Source: Lachnospiraceae bacterium
GTDB taxonomy: Bacteria > Bacillota > Clostridia > Lachnospirales > Lachnospiraceae
Assembly (NCBI GenBank): GCA_910573755.1
Contig: CAJTBO010000015.1
Span: 1 to 64,000, forward strand
Length of the DNA stretch: 64,000 nt
Direction of reading: 5' to 3'
Positions 25,164 through 34,504 of this stretch are shown one piece after another (positions within the stretch are counted from its first letter, which is position 1; every line of letters starts with the position of its first letter). The translations under genes and the position numbers were made by a program. The notes beneath the pieces were generated by a model, which saw nothing but the letters and a program-made list of their open reading frames with translations, was not told the DNA's origin and did not search any database.

Positions 25164-25536
25164 GCAAAAGCACCTCCATTTCCTCCTGCAATATCTGTAA
25201 GGCACTGTGTATGTAATGCCATGCCGTACTTTTACCATGCCCGTATAACTTTTTCTCCGGCAAAGAAAACAGGGCTGCAGCAAGCTCGCCATTGGTGAGT
25301 ATGATTGTCTGATTGCAGATTGTAACGGGGTATTGTTTGCAGGGTAATTCGAGAGCTTCGTCTGATATGCTTAGAGGGTAGAACCTTTCTTCTGTGAGGC
25401 ATTCAAAGGATATTTCTCTTTGCAGCCGCCTGTTCCCGTCGCGCCATGCGTTGATAGCGGCATGGCGTATGACGGCTTTGCAGAAACCGTTGAAAGAATA
25501 CAGGATGTGTTTCTTATATGCTTCTGTGCAATCCAT
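25150..25536 (-). pseudogene. Sigma-70-like gene with 19-codon in-frame deletion
   Basis: A 128-residue ORF homologous to the 147-residue protein at 2049. ALFSLPEKKLYGHGKSTAWH joins where the intact copy has REIIFLYFFGDYTQQEIGEM in between, so most of the region 4 HTH is missing while the frame is kept. The conserved leader with GGGGGAAA precedes ATG 25536. The product could fold only partly and is unlikely to recognise a -35 element. Confidence 0.7.
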
Positions 25537-25680
25537 AGAAATTTCCCCCTTTTTCCCACATGGGGCGGTGCATGGTTTACGGCTGCATTTATGCTGAAAA
25601 GGGGCGATTGTATTTTGAAATACCATTGCCCCTCTGAGCACCATTAAAAATTTATTTCTTTGGTTTTCAATATTCTTAGA

Positions 25681-27732
25681 TTATGGCTCGATGTTTTTAT
25701 TAAATTGAAAATACGTTACTGCAAAATACAAGACATATATCCCAAGAAAACTAACGAATGAAATACCAAAATATAATATCCATTCTGTGTGGATACCTGT
25801 GTATATCACAAATTGCCGTCCTGCATACAATATAAATACCGCACTGATAATAACCGATAAGATAACCGGGCATAAGTAATATATAAACAGTTGTTTTGCC
25901 ACTACGTTTCTGATTTTTTTATTTCCCATTCCCAGTTTGCTCAAAATCTGATAGCGGAATTTGTATTTATTGGAATCGCTTAACTGCTGGACGGAAAGGA
26001 CAGTAAACGCTACGCATAAAAATACCAGTCCTATATAAAACAGCGGAAATGACAGGGTACTCATTAAAAACTTTATTTCCAGGACTTCCCGGCTTTTAAC
26101 CTGTATTGTGGCGGGCATTAAAAAAAGTTCCTCACTTCCGATTTTTATATAATCAGCCAATTCGTCATACCCTCTTATTTTTCCGGCTGATTCATACAGA
26201 CTTTCTGATAAATTTTCCGGCACATTTCCGCTTGCCATAACTGCCATAAGTGAAAAATATTTTTTCATTCCTGCAAGTTTTTTATCCGGCACAACCAGTA
26301 AAAAATCCGTTCCATTATGTCCGTTCTGTGCAAAACCCTCCGTCTGAAATCCTGCAAAATCCAGCCCTGTATGTAAACTGTTCTGGGGCTTTTCGCTCCT
26401 GTCTTTAATCTCCTGATATACACGGTTTGGCATATGGATTAAATATTGGTTATCCTGCAAGGCAACTGGCGTTAGGCCGAGCATTTTCCGTAAACTGTTA
26501 TAATCAGTGATTCCCATATATACATCATAATCGTAATAAGCAGCGGCTTTTCTTCCCTCTGCCATAGCCGGATCGCTGTCCTTATCGGAAAATAACCTTA
26601 AATTCTGATACAGATAATCAACCATTTCACTTGTTCCGTTTTGATAGACACAATATTTCAGTGTTGCCCGTGGAACGGTATTTTCGTTGATCAGTGTTTC
26701 CTCTTTGGCAAAATCGTTTTCTGTGTTGTCACTGATTAAAATAATATCAAAGGGATATTCCACATCTAATTGCTTGTTTTGATAATCACTTAGCATAAAT
26801 GCAAGTGAACTTCCTACTAAAGCAAACATAAATAACAGGCTTAGTGTTCCCAATACAAAACACGTATTCCGCATTTTAGAGGAAAACTGGCGCATTAAAA
26901 ACAAACAGTCATTTTTATATATCAAGCTCCCTTTGCTTTTTATATATTTCATCAGAAATGCCGAAAGCCCTAAATAGAAAAAGTAAAATGTAAAGGCAAG
27001 CCCAATCATTTCAAATACTGCCGCCCATTTTGTCATCCTGCCGGTAAAAATGAGAAAATATAAAAACAATACATTTCCTATGGAAAGATAGAATAACCAC
27101 TTCCATATAGCATTTCTTTTCTCGTTTACTGCTTCATTCTGCCTGTCCATGTTAAGTAGACTTATGATTTCCATATTGGAGAATTTCTTCTTATTCCGAA
27201 AAAGGGCAATTATAAAACACGCCCCGTACAGGATAATTGTCAATAAGATGCTTCCTGCTGATATTTCTATATTTACCCTGTAATTTTTCCCGATACTTTT
27301 ATAAAAAACATAAAATAATATCTGCTGTAACCCGCTCCCCGAAAGGAGTCCCACAAAAAGAGCGGATATTCCAAGATATAAATTTTCTTTCATGTAAAGG
27401 GCTGCAATCTGCTTTTTCTTCATTCCCGATAATAAGTAAATCGCAAATTCCCGGCTTCTTTTTTCTAAAATAAAACGTGTCATATAGTTTATCAGCCATG
27501 CGGCAATAATAAGGATTGCCACCGTGGAAACTGCCATAAATGTGACTAACATTGTTCCTGCCGTAGAAAGCTCCCCATTGTTTCCCAAATGAATCATTTC
27601 GTAAATATCCTTTGAAAACAGCAAAGAATGAAAGGAAAAAGTGAGGGCTGTTATCATACACAAGGTTAGAAAGTAATTCAGATAATCTTTCCATAGCCTG
27701 CGGGCATTTCGTAATGCAAGTTTATTCAGCAT
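25681..27732 (-). CDS. FtsX-like ABC permease, Bce type
   Basis: A 683-residue membrane protein with about ten transmembrane segments: a pair of FtsX-like domains (YMTRFILEKRSREFAIYLLS near 85-105) and a large extracellular domain between TM7 and TM8 (about 320-530), the architecture of BceB-type permeases that sense or remove peptide antibiotics. GGGGGTG lies about nine bases before ATG 27732, which overlaps the end of the ATPase gene by 11 bases. No histidine kinase or response regulator is adjacent, although Bce modules usually have one. Confidence 0.8.
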   Translation of the reverse strand: MLNKLALRNARRLWKDYLNYFLTLCMITALTFSFHSLLFSKDIYEMIHLGNNGELSTAGTMLVTFMAVSTVAILIIAAWLINYMTRFILEKRSREFAIYLLSGMKKKQIAALYMKENLYLGISALFVGLLSGSGLQQILFYVFYKSIGKNYRVNIEISAGSILLTIILYGACFIIALFRNKKKFSNMEIISLLNMDRQNEAVNEKRNAIWKWLFYLSIGNVLFLYFLIFTGRMTKWAAVFEMIGLAFTFYFFYLGLSAFLMKYIKSKGSLIYKNDCLFLMRQFSSKMRNTCFVLGTLSLLFMFALVGSSLAFMLSDYQNKQLDVEYPFDIILISDNTENDFAKEETLINENTVPRATLKYCVYQNGTSEMVDYLYQNLRLFSDKDSDPAMAEGRKAAAYYDYDVYMGITDYNSLRKMLGLTPVALQDNQYLIHMPNRVYQEIKDRSEKPQNSLHTGLDFAGFQTEGFAQNGHNGTDFLLVVPDKKLAGMKKYFSLMAVMASGNVPENLSESLYESAGKIRGYDELADYIKIGSEELFLMPATIQVKSREVLEIKFLMSTLSFPLFYIGLVFLCVAFTVLSVQQLSDSNKYKFRYQILSKLGMGNKKIRNVVAKQLFIYYLCPVILSVIISAVFILYAGRQFVIYTGIHTEWILYFGISFVSFLGIYVLYFAVTYFQFNKNIEP

Positions 27733-28513
27733 AAATATCATCACCCCCGATTTTGGACTGCATATCAAGAATACGGTTTAAATACTCTTTTTTATCCATA
27801 TTTCCCCGCTCCAATTCAGAGCATATCCTACCGTCACTTAAAAATAAAATTTTTTCACAATAACAGGCTGAAAACACATCATGCGTTACCATTAAAATCG
27901 TTGCGCCTAATTCCCTGTTCATAATCTGTAAAGTTTGAAGAAGCATAGCAGATGAGTTTGAATCCAGTGCCCCCGTTGGCTCATCAGCAAGAATCAGTTT
28001 GGGATTATTGACAAGTGCCCTCGCACAAGCCGCCCGCTGTTTTTGTCCGCCGGAAACTTCATACGGGAATTTGTTTAAAATGTCGCAGATATGTAAAGTT
28101 TCTGATATACTCTTTACTCTGCTTTCAATTTCTTCTTTCAAACGGGCTGTGCTCGTTTTATGCCTGCAAAGAGCCATAGGGAGCATGATATTTTCTTCAA
28201 TACTCAATGTATCTAACAGGTTATAGTCTTGAAAAACAAATCCAAGGTTTTCCTGCCGGAAATCTGATAATTCCTCCTCTGTCATTTGGGAAATATCAGC
28301 CATGTCATAAAGAACCTGCCCGCCGGACATTCTGTCTATGGCAGACAAAATATTTAATATGGTCGTTTTCCCCGAACCGGAAGCACCCATGATTCCAATA
28401 AAAGCTCCCTTATCTACATAGAAACTTACATTGTCAACAGCGGTAACTTTTATATTTCCCGTGCCATAATTCTTTACAAGGTTTTTAACCTCTATAAAAT
28501 GGTTTCTCGCCAT
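27722..28513 (-). CDS. ABC transporter ATPase, Bce type
   Basis: A 263-residue nucleotide-binding subunit: Walker A GASGSGKTT (about 43-51), Q-loop FVFQDYNLL, signature VSGGQKQRAACARAL, Walker B LILADEPTGALD and H-loop MVTHD. It matches BceA/MacB-type exporters that pair with FtsX-like permeases. It is immediately upstream of the permease with overlapping ends and probably forms the antimicrobial-peptide resistance cargo of the decayed element. Substrate is not predictable. Confidence 0.88.
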   Translation of the reverse strand: MARNHFIEVKNLVKNYGTGNIKVTAVDNVSFYVDKGAFIGIMGASGSGKTTILNILSAIDRMSGGQVLYDMADISQMTEEELSDFRQENLGFVFQDYNLLDTLSIEENIMLPMALCRHKTSTARLKEEIESRVKSISETLHICDILNKFPYEVSGGQKQRAACARALVNNPKLILADEPTGALDSNSSAMLLQTLQIMNRELGATILMVTHDVFSACYCEKILFLSDGRICSELERGNMDKKEYLNRILDMQSKIGGDDIYAE

Positions 28514-28539
28514 AATATCCCACCCTTCCTTTCTTCTGC

Positions 28540-28671
28540 TTAAATATTGGATTCCAATAAATCAGATATTTTTTTCACTCTGATTTCGGAGCAGTATGGA
28601 ATAAGACCGGTAAATTCCTGTGAAAGTCCTTGTGACTTTCGCAGCTTATACAGCCTTTCTCCGAATATCAT
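28540..28671 (-). pseudogene. Internally deleted Xre-family regulator
   Basis: A 43-residue ORF starts like an Xre regulator (MIFGERLYKLRKSQGLSQE) and ends like one (SEIRVKKISDLLESNI), but the recognition helix region between is missing. AAGGAGG precedes ATG 28671. It lies just upstream of the ABC operon, so the intact ancestor may have regulated it. Confidence 0.45.
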
Positions 28672-28940
28672 ATTTTTCCTCCTTGTTCCCGCCCATAGTA
28701 GCATAATGGCTCAAAATGTCTATCATTCAACGCTGACAATTCCGCAACTTTAAGTTGCTGTTGGTTAAGAAATATGAAGAATAAACTTCTTTTCATTGTG
28801 CCGCACATACCGGCACGCTCTTTGCGATAAAATACTACTTGTCCCTTGACGGTCTGGATAGTCGGAACGGAGATAGGACGGGGATTGTTTTCAGCGGGAA
28901 GACTTGCTATGCTTTGTTTATAGGCAAGAGCAAAGGACAT
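28668..28940 (-). CDS. Small ORF of unknown origin
   Basis: A 90-residue ORF whose TGA overlaps the ATG of the truncated Xre gene. It lacks a good ribosome site and I do not recognise it. It may be a remnant of an element gene. Confidence 0.2.
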   Translation of the reverse strand: MSFALAYKQSIASLPAENNPRPISVPTIQTVKGQVVFYRKERAGMCGTMKRSLFFIFLNQQQLKVAELSALNDRHFEPLCYYGREQGGKI

Positions 28941-29043
28941 AAGGGGGTATCATTATGTTTTGGAAATGACGAATAAGACCCGGAGAAGATGAAAGAAACG
29001 TATATTCTGAAGCAAATGAATATGGGATTATAAACAAAGCATT

Positions 29044-30423
29044 TCATCCCCGTTCAAACCCATGTACCCAGTCTGAAAACAGGTAATAGATCAGATAGAT
29101 TACCGAACTGATGCTCCAGGTCAGCGGATATGCCCAGAAGACATACCGGATCTCGCCGATCAGCCTCATGACGGCAATAATATAGCCGATCCGCAGCACA
29201 CACCAGATGGAAAGCATAATGATCATCGGCACAAACGCCTTTCCGGCGCCGCGGCAGACGGCGGCGATGGAATGGGAAAAGGCGAGCAGGAAATAGAACA
29301 GGGCGACAATGCGCGCCTGTGTGGCGCCGTATTCGATCACGCCCGGGGTGCTGTCAAAGATGCCGATCAGCTGCGTGGCAAAAATATAGTAGAGGACGCC
29401 GATGGCTTCCGCCATCAGCACGGCGGCAAGGATCGAAAAGCGCGCCCCCTTTTTGGCGCGGTCATACCTGCGTGCGCCGAGATTCTGGCTGATAAAGGTG
29501 GTGGTCGCCATGTTAAAGCTGGTGACGGGCAGGAAAACAAAGCCTTCGATCTTGGCGTGGACGCCGTAGCCCGCCATGGCGAGTTTTCCGAAGGAATTGA
29601 TCTGGGACTGGACGATAACATTGGCAAAGGCGATAACCGAATTCTGCACGCCGGACGGAAGCCCGTAGCGGAGGATCTCGGACAGGATCGCTTTATGAAA
29701 GCGGATACTGCGTATTTCCACAGTATAGATATTGCCCTTGCGCAGCAGGTATATCATGCAGAGAGCCACACTGGCGGCCTGGGATATGACGGTGGCGGCG
29801 GCAGCAGCCCAGACACCCTGATGGAAGCCGCCGATAAACAGCAGATCCAGTATAATATTTACAAGAGAAGAAAAGATCAGATAGTACAGCGGCCGTTTGC
29901 TGTCTCCGAGGGCGTTCATAATGCTGCGACATACATTGTACATAACCATGGCGATGGCGCCGAGAAAATAGTAGCGGAAATATTCGACGGCTTCCGGCAT
30001 GACTTCCGGGTCCGTTCTCATCCAGATCAGAAAAGCGGGCGTAAACAAAACGCCGACGATCGTAAGGAGCACGCCGCTGACAAGCCCGAAAGCGATCATC
30101 GTATGTACGGAACGGGAAACCTGCCGCTCATCCCTTGCGCCGAAATATCTGGAGATAACCACACCGCCGCCCATCGCAAGCCCCATAAAGAAGCTGACCA
30201 GAAGAAAGATCAGATTCCCGGAGGAGGTAACGGCGGCGAGGGCGTTGGTTCCCAGATATTTTCCCACGATAAAGGCGTCTGCCGTATTGTATAACTGCTG
30301 AAACACCTGGCTCAGCAGGATAGGCATTGTAAATTGAAGGATCAGGGAACAGGGATTCCCGGATGTCATATCGAGTACGTTTGATACGGTATTGTTTTTT
30401 TCTGGTGTTCTGTGTAAATGCAT
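29044..30423 (-). CDS. MATE-family multidrug exporter
   Basis: A 459-residue transporter with about 12 hydrophobic segments and two repeated halves. The first half opens with LILQFTMPILLSQVFQQLYN and AFIVGKYLGTNALAAVTSSG, the second with EILRYGLPSGVQNSVIAFAN, both typical of MATE proteins of the NorM/DinF-like clade. These export drugs or metabolites using Na+ or H+ gradients. AGGAGG precedes ATG 30423. A strong promoter with duplicated -10 sequences and a hairpin leader lie upstream. Confidence 0.9.
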   Translation of the reverse strand: MHLHRTPEKNNTVSNVLDMTSGNPCSLILQFTMPILLSQVFQQLYNTADAFIVGKYLGTNALAAVTSSGNLIFLLVSFFMGLAMGGGVVISRYFGARDERQVSRSVHTMIAFGLVSGVLLTIVGVLFTPAFLIWMRTDPEVMPEAVEYFRYYFLGAIAMVMYNVCRSIMNALGDSKRPLYYLIFSSLVNIILDLLFIGGFHQGVWAAAAATVISQAASVALCMIYLLRKGNIYTVEIRSIRFHKAILSEILRYGLPSGVQNSVIAFANVIVQSQINSFGKLAMAGYGVHAKIEGFVFLPVTSFNMATTTFISQNLGARRYDRAKKGARFSILAAVLMAEAIGVLYYIFATQLIGIFDSTPGVIEYGATQARIVALFYFLLAFSHSIAAVCRGAGKAFVPMIIMLSIWCVLRIGYIIAVMRLIGEIRYVFWAYPLTWSISSVIYLIYYLFSDWVHGFERG

Positions 30424-30489
30424 AACAGGCCTCCTGACCGTTCATTTTTGTTACAAGGTCATGCTACAGGCGTGATCATGATACAAAAT

Positions 30490-30580
30490 GCCATGCGTTT
30501 TTAGCAAACATGAAAAGCATGGCGTTCGGATGCTTTCATTATTATATACTGTATTATATACTGTAGCTCTTTTCAGACAA
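30490..30580 (-). promoter_or_regulatory. MATE gene promoter, duplicated -10 and leader hairpin
   Basis: On the minus strand TTGTCT (30580-30575), 16-bp spacer, TATAAT (30558-30553). ATTATATACTGT is tandemly duplicated (30541-30552, 30553-30564), giving a second TATAAT 12 bases downstream. GCCATGC at about 30490 pairs with GCATGGC at about 30516-30522 in the leader. The direct repeat could be an operator. Confidence 0.55.
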
Positions 30581-30658
30581 TAAATCAATTCTGTTTCCCA
30601 AAATGATAAATGAAAGGTAACATATAAACCGATGCAAAATAAAAAAATTTTAATTTCC

Positions 30659-30688
30659 TGCAATATTTTTCCGCCTTCGGATGTCTAA
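30659..30688 (+). promoter_or_regulatory. Likely ECF-type autoregulated promoter
   Basis: TGCAAT (30659-30664), 18-bp spacer containing TTTTTCCGCC, then GTCTAA (30683-30688), 57 bases before the sigma gene. The TTTTTCCG spacer and GTCTAA -10 resemble ECF promoters seen before such operons in Clostridia. Confidence 0.45.
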
Positions 30689-30745
30689 TAGATAAGAATG
30701 AAGAAAATTCCGGAACCTTCATGCAGACGAAAGGAGATGAAAGAA

Positions 30746-31279
30746 GTGGAGCTTCTTGTGAAAAAAGCAAAAAGAGGCGATGCGGAAGCCTTTATCACAT
30801 TGATAGAAGAGAATAAACAGAGTATGTATAAGGTTGCCAGAGGCTTTCTGCGGGATCAGGAAGATGTGGCGGACGCCATGGCGGAAACGGTTCTGAACTG
30901 TTTTGAGAAAATAGGCTCTCTGAAACAGGACAGCTATTTTAAAACCTGGATGATCCGTATTCTGATCAATAACTGCAAGGATATCCTGAAAAGGCAGAAG
31001 CGGAATATTCTGACAGAGGATATACCGGAGCAGGCGCAGCGGGAGATGACAGCGGCAAGCGGCGGCGTTCTGGAGTTTCAGGAGCTGATCGAACCGCTGA
31101 AGGAACAGGACCGCAGCATCTTTACCTTATATTATGTGTATGGCATGAAAGTGAAGGAAATAGCGGCCTGTATGGAAATGAAGGAGAGCACTGTGGTGAC
31201 CCGCTTAAAGCGCGGACGTGAAACACTGCGCGGCGAAATGACAGACAGCCGGGAAAAGGAGGGCGCTTATGAAAGATAA
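30746..31279 (+). CDS. ECF-type RNA polymerase sigma factor
   Basis: A 177-residue sigma factor with region 2 (about 5-80, RGDAEAFITLIEENKQSMYK, DVADAMAETVL, FKTWMIRILINNCKDILKR) and region 4 (about 110-165, FTLYYVYGMKVKEIAACMEM, ESTVVTRLKRGRE). AAAGGAG is nine bases before GTG 30746, whereas ATG 30737 abuts it, so GTG is preferred. Its end overlaps the anti-sigma gene by 11 bases. It probably answers a cell-envelope signal transmitted by that membrane partner (inference). Confidence 0.88.
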   Translation: MELLVKKAKRGDAEAFITLIEENKQSMYKVARGFLRDQEDVADAMAETVLNCFEKIGSLKQDSYFKTWMIRILINNCKDILKRQKRNILTEDIPEQAQREMTAASGGVLEFQELIEPLKEQDRSIFTLYYVYGMKVKEIAACMEMKESTVVTRLKRGRETLRGEMTDSREKEGAYER

Positions 31280-32717
31280 CAGAGAAGAGATGCTGCCGCA
31301 GATCGTGGAGGACAGACTGCAGGAAGCTTATGACAAGATCAGGAGAGGGGAGATCAGACAGATGAAAACACAGAACGTTTCAGGGGAGAGAACCGTATCG
31401 AAAAAAAGCACAGTTCCGGGGAAGAAAAAAACGAAAGGCAGGAGAAGCTGGCTGAGCGCGGCGGCGGTGCTGCTGATGGTCATCATGATACCTTCGGCTG
31501 TCTACGCGGCGGTGGTATATTTTCAGAAAACGGAACGTCTGGAGGAAGGCATCCTGACCTATGAGTTTGCCATAAACTATGAACTGGTGCCGGGAGAATA
31601 CCGGGTAAAGGCGGAGTATATTCCAAAGGGCTTTACGGATGACGACGGATACGGAAAGTATTACGGGGAAAATGAGGAGTGGATCAGCATTATGCCGGTC
31701 TATACCACGGCGGAACTGGACAGGATAAACAGTCAGATCACCGTGAACGGCATCGATAAAGTGGAACACACCGAACTGAGCGGCATGCCGGCGGATGTGC
31801 TCACGCTGAAAGAGGCGGAAAAGAACCGGAGCCACACCTATATCTTTCTGTTTAATGAGAACGAAGGATATGTGCTGAATATTGCGGCGGGTTACGGACT
31901 GGACCGGAAAGAGCTTCTGAAATTTGCGGACAGCCTGAAGGTGGAGCGGATTGGCGACGGGCGCTATGAGACGGAAGAGGAAAAGGCCAAAAGACAGTTA
32001 GAAGAACAGGAGGAAGAACTTGCCATGCAGGAAGGACAGAAGGTCTGGGATACGCTGATGGGGCTGGGTATACCGGAGGAAAAAATAATCCCGGCGGGGG
32101 GTGAGCTGTACAACGATAACGGCTCCTGCAGTTATACCCTTGTGGACTATGAATTTTTGGACAGCATGGAAGGATTTGATAAAGAGGATTTCTTTGACTT
32201 TACAAGATTCGACGGCTGGCTGAATCCGGATCAGACGCTCCGCCCTTATACAAGACAGCATTTTGATAAAAACGGCGAAGTCACAGGAGAAGAAAAAACA
32301 GAACAGGAATTTCTCAGGGTAACCATAAAGGCACACTGCTATGACGATGCAAATCCGGATATCCCGCTGCATTTCGCCCTGCAGTATGTGACAAAAACGC
32401 CGGATGGCGGCGTTACCTGGGCAGAGGATTTCTATGAGGCCGTACCGGCGGAGGAATATTATCTGCAGATGGACGACTGCTCGGTTTATTTTGACAAGGC
32501 GGTCTATGTAAACGGCGCGGAAAGGAGCCACTTTTTCTATCGGGAGATGAAAGCCGGGGAGGATCTGGAATATACGCTGCTGTTTGTGGTGGACAAAGAC
32601 CGTGAAGGGGATTTTCTGCTTTACCCCGTGGGGAGCAATTACGATCTGTGGCAGACGGAGTCCATGACGCCGGAGGAGATCCGGGAGAGCCTGCAGGGGT
32701 ATATCCGTCTCGGATAG
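31269..32717 (+). CDS. Membrane anti-sigma factor, DUF4179-like
   Basis: A 482-residue protein. The N-terminal cytosolic segment (1-60) would bind the sigma factor, one membrane segment lies at about 62-82 (LSAAAVLLMVIMIPSAVYAA), and the remainder is extracellular with a DUF4367/DUF4179-like half (about 100-225, PADVLTLKEAEKNRSHTYIF) and a second beta-rich domain (about 320-475). Translational overlap with the sigma gene supports a pair. Longer than many anti-sigma factors because of the extra C-terminal domain; the signal sensed is unknown. Confidence 0.75.
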   Translation: MKDNREEMLPQIVEDRLQEAYDKIRRGEIRQMKTQNVSGERTVSKKSTVPGKKKTKGRRSWLSAAAVLLMVIMIPSAVYAAVVYFQKTERLEEGILTYEFAINYELVPGEYRVKAEYIPKGFTDDDGYGKYYGENEEWISIMPVYTTAELDRINSQITVNGIDKVEHTELSGMPADVLTLKEAEKNRSHTYIFLFNENEGYVLNIAAGYGLDRKELLKFADSLKVERIGDGRYETEEEKAKRQLEEQEEELAMQEGQKVWDTLMGLGIPEEKIIPAGGELYNDNGSCSYTLVDYEFLDSMEGFDKEDFFDFTRFDGWLNPDQTLRPYTRQHFDKNGEVTGEEKTEQEFLRVTIKAHCYDDANPDIPLHFALQYVTKTPDGGVTWAEDFYEAVPAEEYYLQMDDCSVYFDKAVYVNGAERSHFFYREMKAGEDLEYTLLFVVDKDREGDFLLYPVGSNYDLWQTESMTPEEIRESLQGYIRLG

Positions 32718-32869
32718 CAGGCAAAAGCCAAAAAAGGCTGCCATGATACAAAAAAGATGCAAAAATTAACAAAATATAAAAATATTTTTTAGAAATTTTT
32801 AAGATTTTAAAAACGGCGTATTTTGTAGAAAAAAGAAAATCCGACACAAGATATGGTAGAAAAAAGAAA

Positions 32870-32906
32870 GGCATTTTGTAAAAAAACTTACAAAATGTCT
32901 TTTTTT
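32870..32906 (+). terminator. Terminator before the dcw cluster
   Basis: GGCATTTTGTAA (32870-32881) pairs with TTACAAAATGTC (32888-32899), followed by a T-run. It isolates mraZ from the anti-sigma gene. Confidence 0.75.
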
Positions 32907-32932
32907 CCGGTTTTACGGGGAAGAGCCGGGAC

Positions 32933-33005
32933 TTGCCAAATGTGGGAAAGTAGAGTAGAATGACATAAAAGTGGAGTGAAATGGAGTAAAAGTGTCTAAT
33001 AGTGG
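32933..33005 (+). promoter_or_regulatory. mraZ promoter and MraZ-box array
   Basis: TTGCCA (32933-32938), 17-bp spacer, TAGAAT (32956-32961). GTGG-type boxes occur at 32942, 32971, 32981 (ATGG), 32992 (GTGT) and 33002; the last four are 10-11 bp apart. MraZ represses its own operon through GTGGG-like direct repeats spaced by about one helical turn (known in E. coli and others). Confidence 0.6.
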
Positions 33006-33027
33006 TGAGATAAGAGGGTAATGCCGC

Positions 33028-33462
33028 ATGTTTATGGGTGAATATGACCATAGTACCGATGCAAAAGGCAGGCTTTTCGTCCCTTCCAAGTTCCGCGACG
33101 AGTTAGGAAAAAAATTCGTGGTAACGAAAGGGCTCGACGGCTGTCTGTTTGCCTACGGCGAAGACGAGTGGCACCGGGTGGAAGAGGGCATTAAAAACTT
33201 ACCGCTGACCAGTAAAAACGGAAGGCAGTTTATCCGTTTCTTCTTCGCGGGTGCCGCCGAGGTGGAGGCGGACGGGCAGGGCAGGATACTGATCCCTGCG
33301 AAACTGCGGGAATACGCAGGTATTACGAAAGAGGTGGTATCGGTAGGCGTAGGCACGAAGGTGGAGATCTGGAGCAGGGAACGCTACGAGAGCATGGAAA
33401 CCTCTTTTGAAGAGATGGATGACGTGATGGAGGAACTTTCCGGCATGGGAATCCGGCTGTAA
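33028..33462 (+). CDS. mraZ: Transcriptional regulator MraZ
   Basis: A 144-residue protein made of two AbrB-like swapped-hairpin domains: [16 protein letters not shown] (about 11-26) and [16 protein letters not shown] (about 83-98), each with the DxxGR motif. It binds the repeats upstream of its own start and controls the division and cell-wall gene cluster. First gene of the dcw cluster, as in most bacteria. Usual family length. Confidence 0.95.
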   Translation: MFMGEYDHSTDAKGRLFVPSKFRDELGKKFVVTKGLDGCLFAYGEDEWHRVEEGIKNLPLTSKNGRQFIRFFFAGAAEVEADGQGRILIPAKLREYAGITKEVVSVGVGTKVEIWSRERYESMETSFEEMDDVMEELSGMGIRL

Positions 33463-33505
33463 GACAGGGCGTTTTTTTATCCCGCCGGGAACAGGAGAAG
33501 AGCAG

Positions 33506-34450
33506 GTGGAGTTTCAGCATTATTCGGTCTTGTTGAATGAGACGATCGGGCAACTGAATATCAGGCCGGACGGTGTATATCTGGACGGGACGCTGGGCGG
33601 CGGCGGACATGCCGGGGAGGTGCTGAGGCGGCTTTCGGATAAAGGACACCTCTTTGGGATCGATCAGGATGAGGCGGCGGTCAGAGCGGCGTCAGAACGT
33701 CTTTCTTCTTTCGGGAATAAAGTGACCGTTATCCGGAATAATTACCGTAATGCGGTGACGGTGCTGAAAGAGCTGGGGGTGGACGGGCTTGACGGGATCG
33801 TGCTGGATCTCGGGGTTTCCTCCTATCAGTTTGATACGGCTAAGAGGGGCTTTTCCTACCGGTATGACACAGTGCTGGATATGAGGATGGATCAGCGCAG
33901 CTCCTTAAGTGCAAAAGAAATCGTGAACGGTTATCCGGAGAGTGAGTTGTTTCATATCATAAAGGACTACGGAGAAGAGCCGTTTGCCAAAAATATCGCG
34001 AAACATATTGTAAGAGAAAGAGAAAAGAAGGAGATCACAACAACATTTGAATTAAACGACATCATTAAAAATGCCATTCCCGCCAAAATGCGTCAGGGCG
34101 GCGGACATCCCTCCAAGAGAACCTATCAGGCGATCCGGATCGAGTGCAATCACGAGCTGGAGGTGCTGCGGGATTCTCTGGATGAGATGATCTCCTTTCT
34201 GAGGCCGGGCGGAAGGATCTGTATTATTACGTTCCATTCCCTGGAGGACCGGATCGTAAAAACAGTGTTCCGTACAAATGAATCGCCCTGCATCTGCCCG
34301 CCGGAGTTTCCGGTGTGCACCTGCGGCAGGATGTCGAAAGGAAAAGTGATAACCAGAAAGCCGGTTCTTCCCTCTAAGGAGGAACTGGAGGAGAACAGCA
34401 GGTCAAAGAGCGCGAAGCTGCGCACATTTGAGCGCCGGGGAGATTCCTGA
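33506..34450 (+). CDS. rsmH: 16S rRNA m4C1402 methyltransferase RsmH
   Basis: A 314-residue SAM-dependent enzyme that N4-methylates C1402 in the 16S decoding centre. Motif I is [16 protein letters not shown], motif IV region [11 protein letters not shown], and the C-terminal motif [12 protein letters not shown] is present. The start is GTG 33506 with AGGAG eight bases upstream. Known also as MraW. Second gene of the cluster; full family length. Confidence 0.95.
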   Translation: MEFQHYSVLLNETIGQLNIRPDGVYLDGTLGGGGHAGEVLRRLSDKGHLFGIDQDEAAVRAASERLSSFGNKVTVIRNNYRNAVTVLKELGVDGLDGIVLDLGVSSYQFDTAKRGFSYRYDTVLDMRMDQRSSLSAKEIVNGYPESELFHIIKDYGEEPFAKNIAKHIVREREKKEITTTFELNDIIKNAIPAKMRQGGGHPSKRTYQAIRIECNHELEVLRDSLDEMISFLRPGGRICIITFHSLEDRIVKTVFRTNESPCICPPEFPVCTCGRMSKGKVITRKPVLPSKEELEENSRSKSAKLRTFERRGDS

Positions 34451-34504
34451 AAGAGCAGATCGACAGGCAGTCGCGGACCCTGCGCCGGAAAGCGAGAATA
34501 AAGT

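Larger units (their letters stand above)
25063..28960 (-). mobile_element. Second decayed integrative-element fragment
   Basis: A patch between core genes contains, in minus-strand order, an unrecognised ORF, a truncated Xre gene, a Bce-like ABC transporter, a sigma-like gene with an internal deletion and a truncated HTH gene. The sigma/HTH pair and its leader are homologous to the set at 2008-2691. No integrase or attachment sites are visible, and boundaries are approximate. Confidence 0.5.

Noticed and set aside
29272-30294. 340-codon plus-strand ORF
   Set aside because: It lies antisense to the MATE gene, which has clear membrane segments, promoter and ribosome site; the ORF has low-complexity, shadow-like composition.
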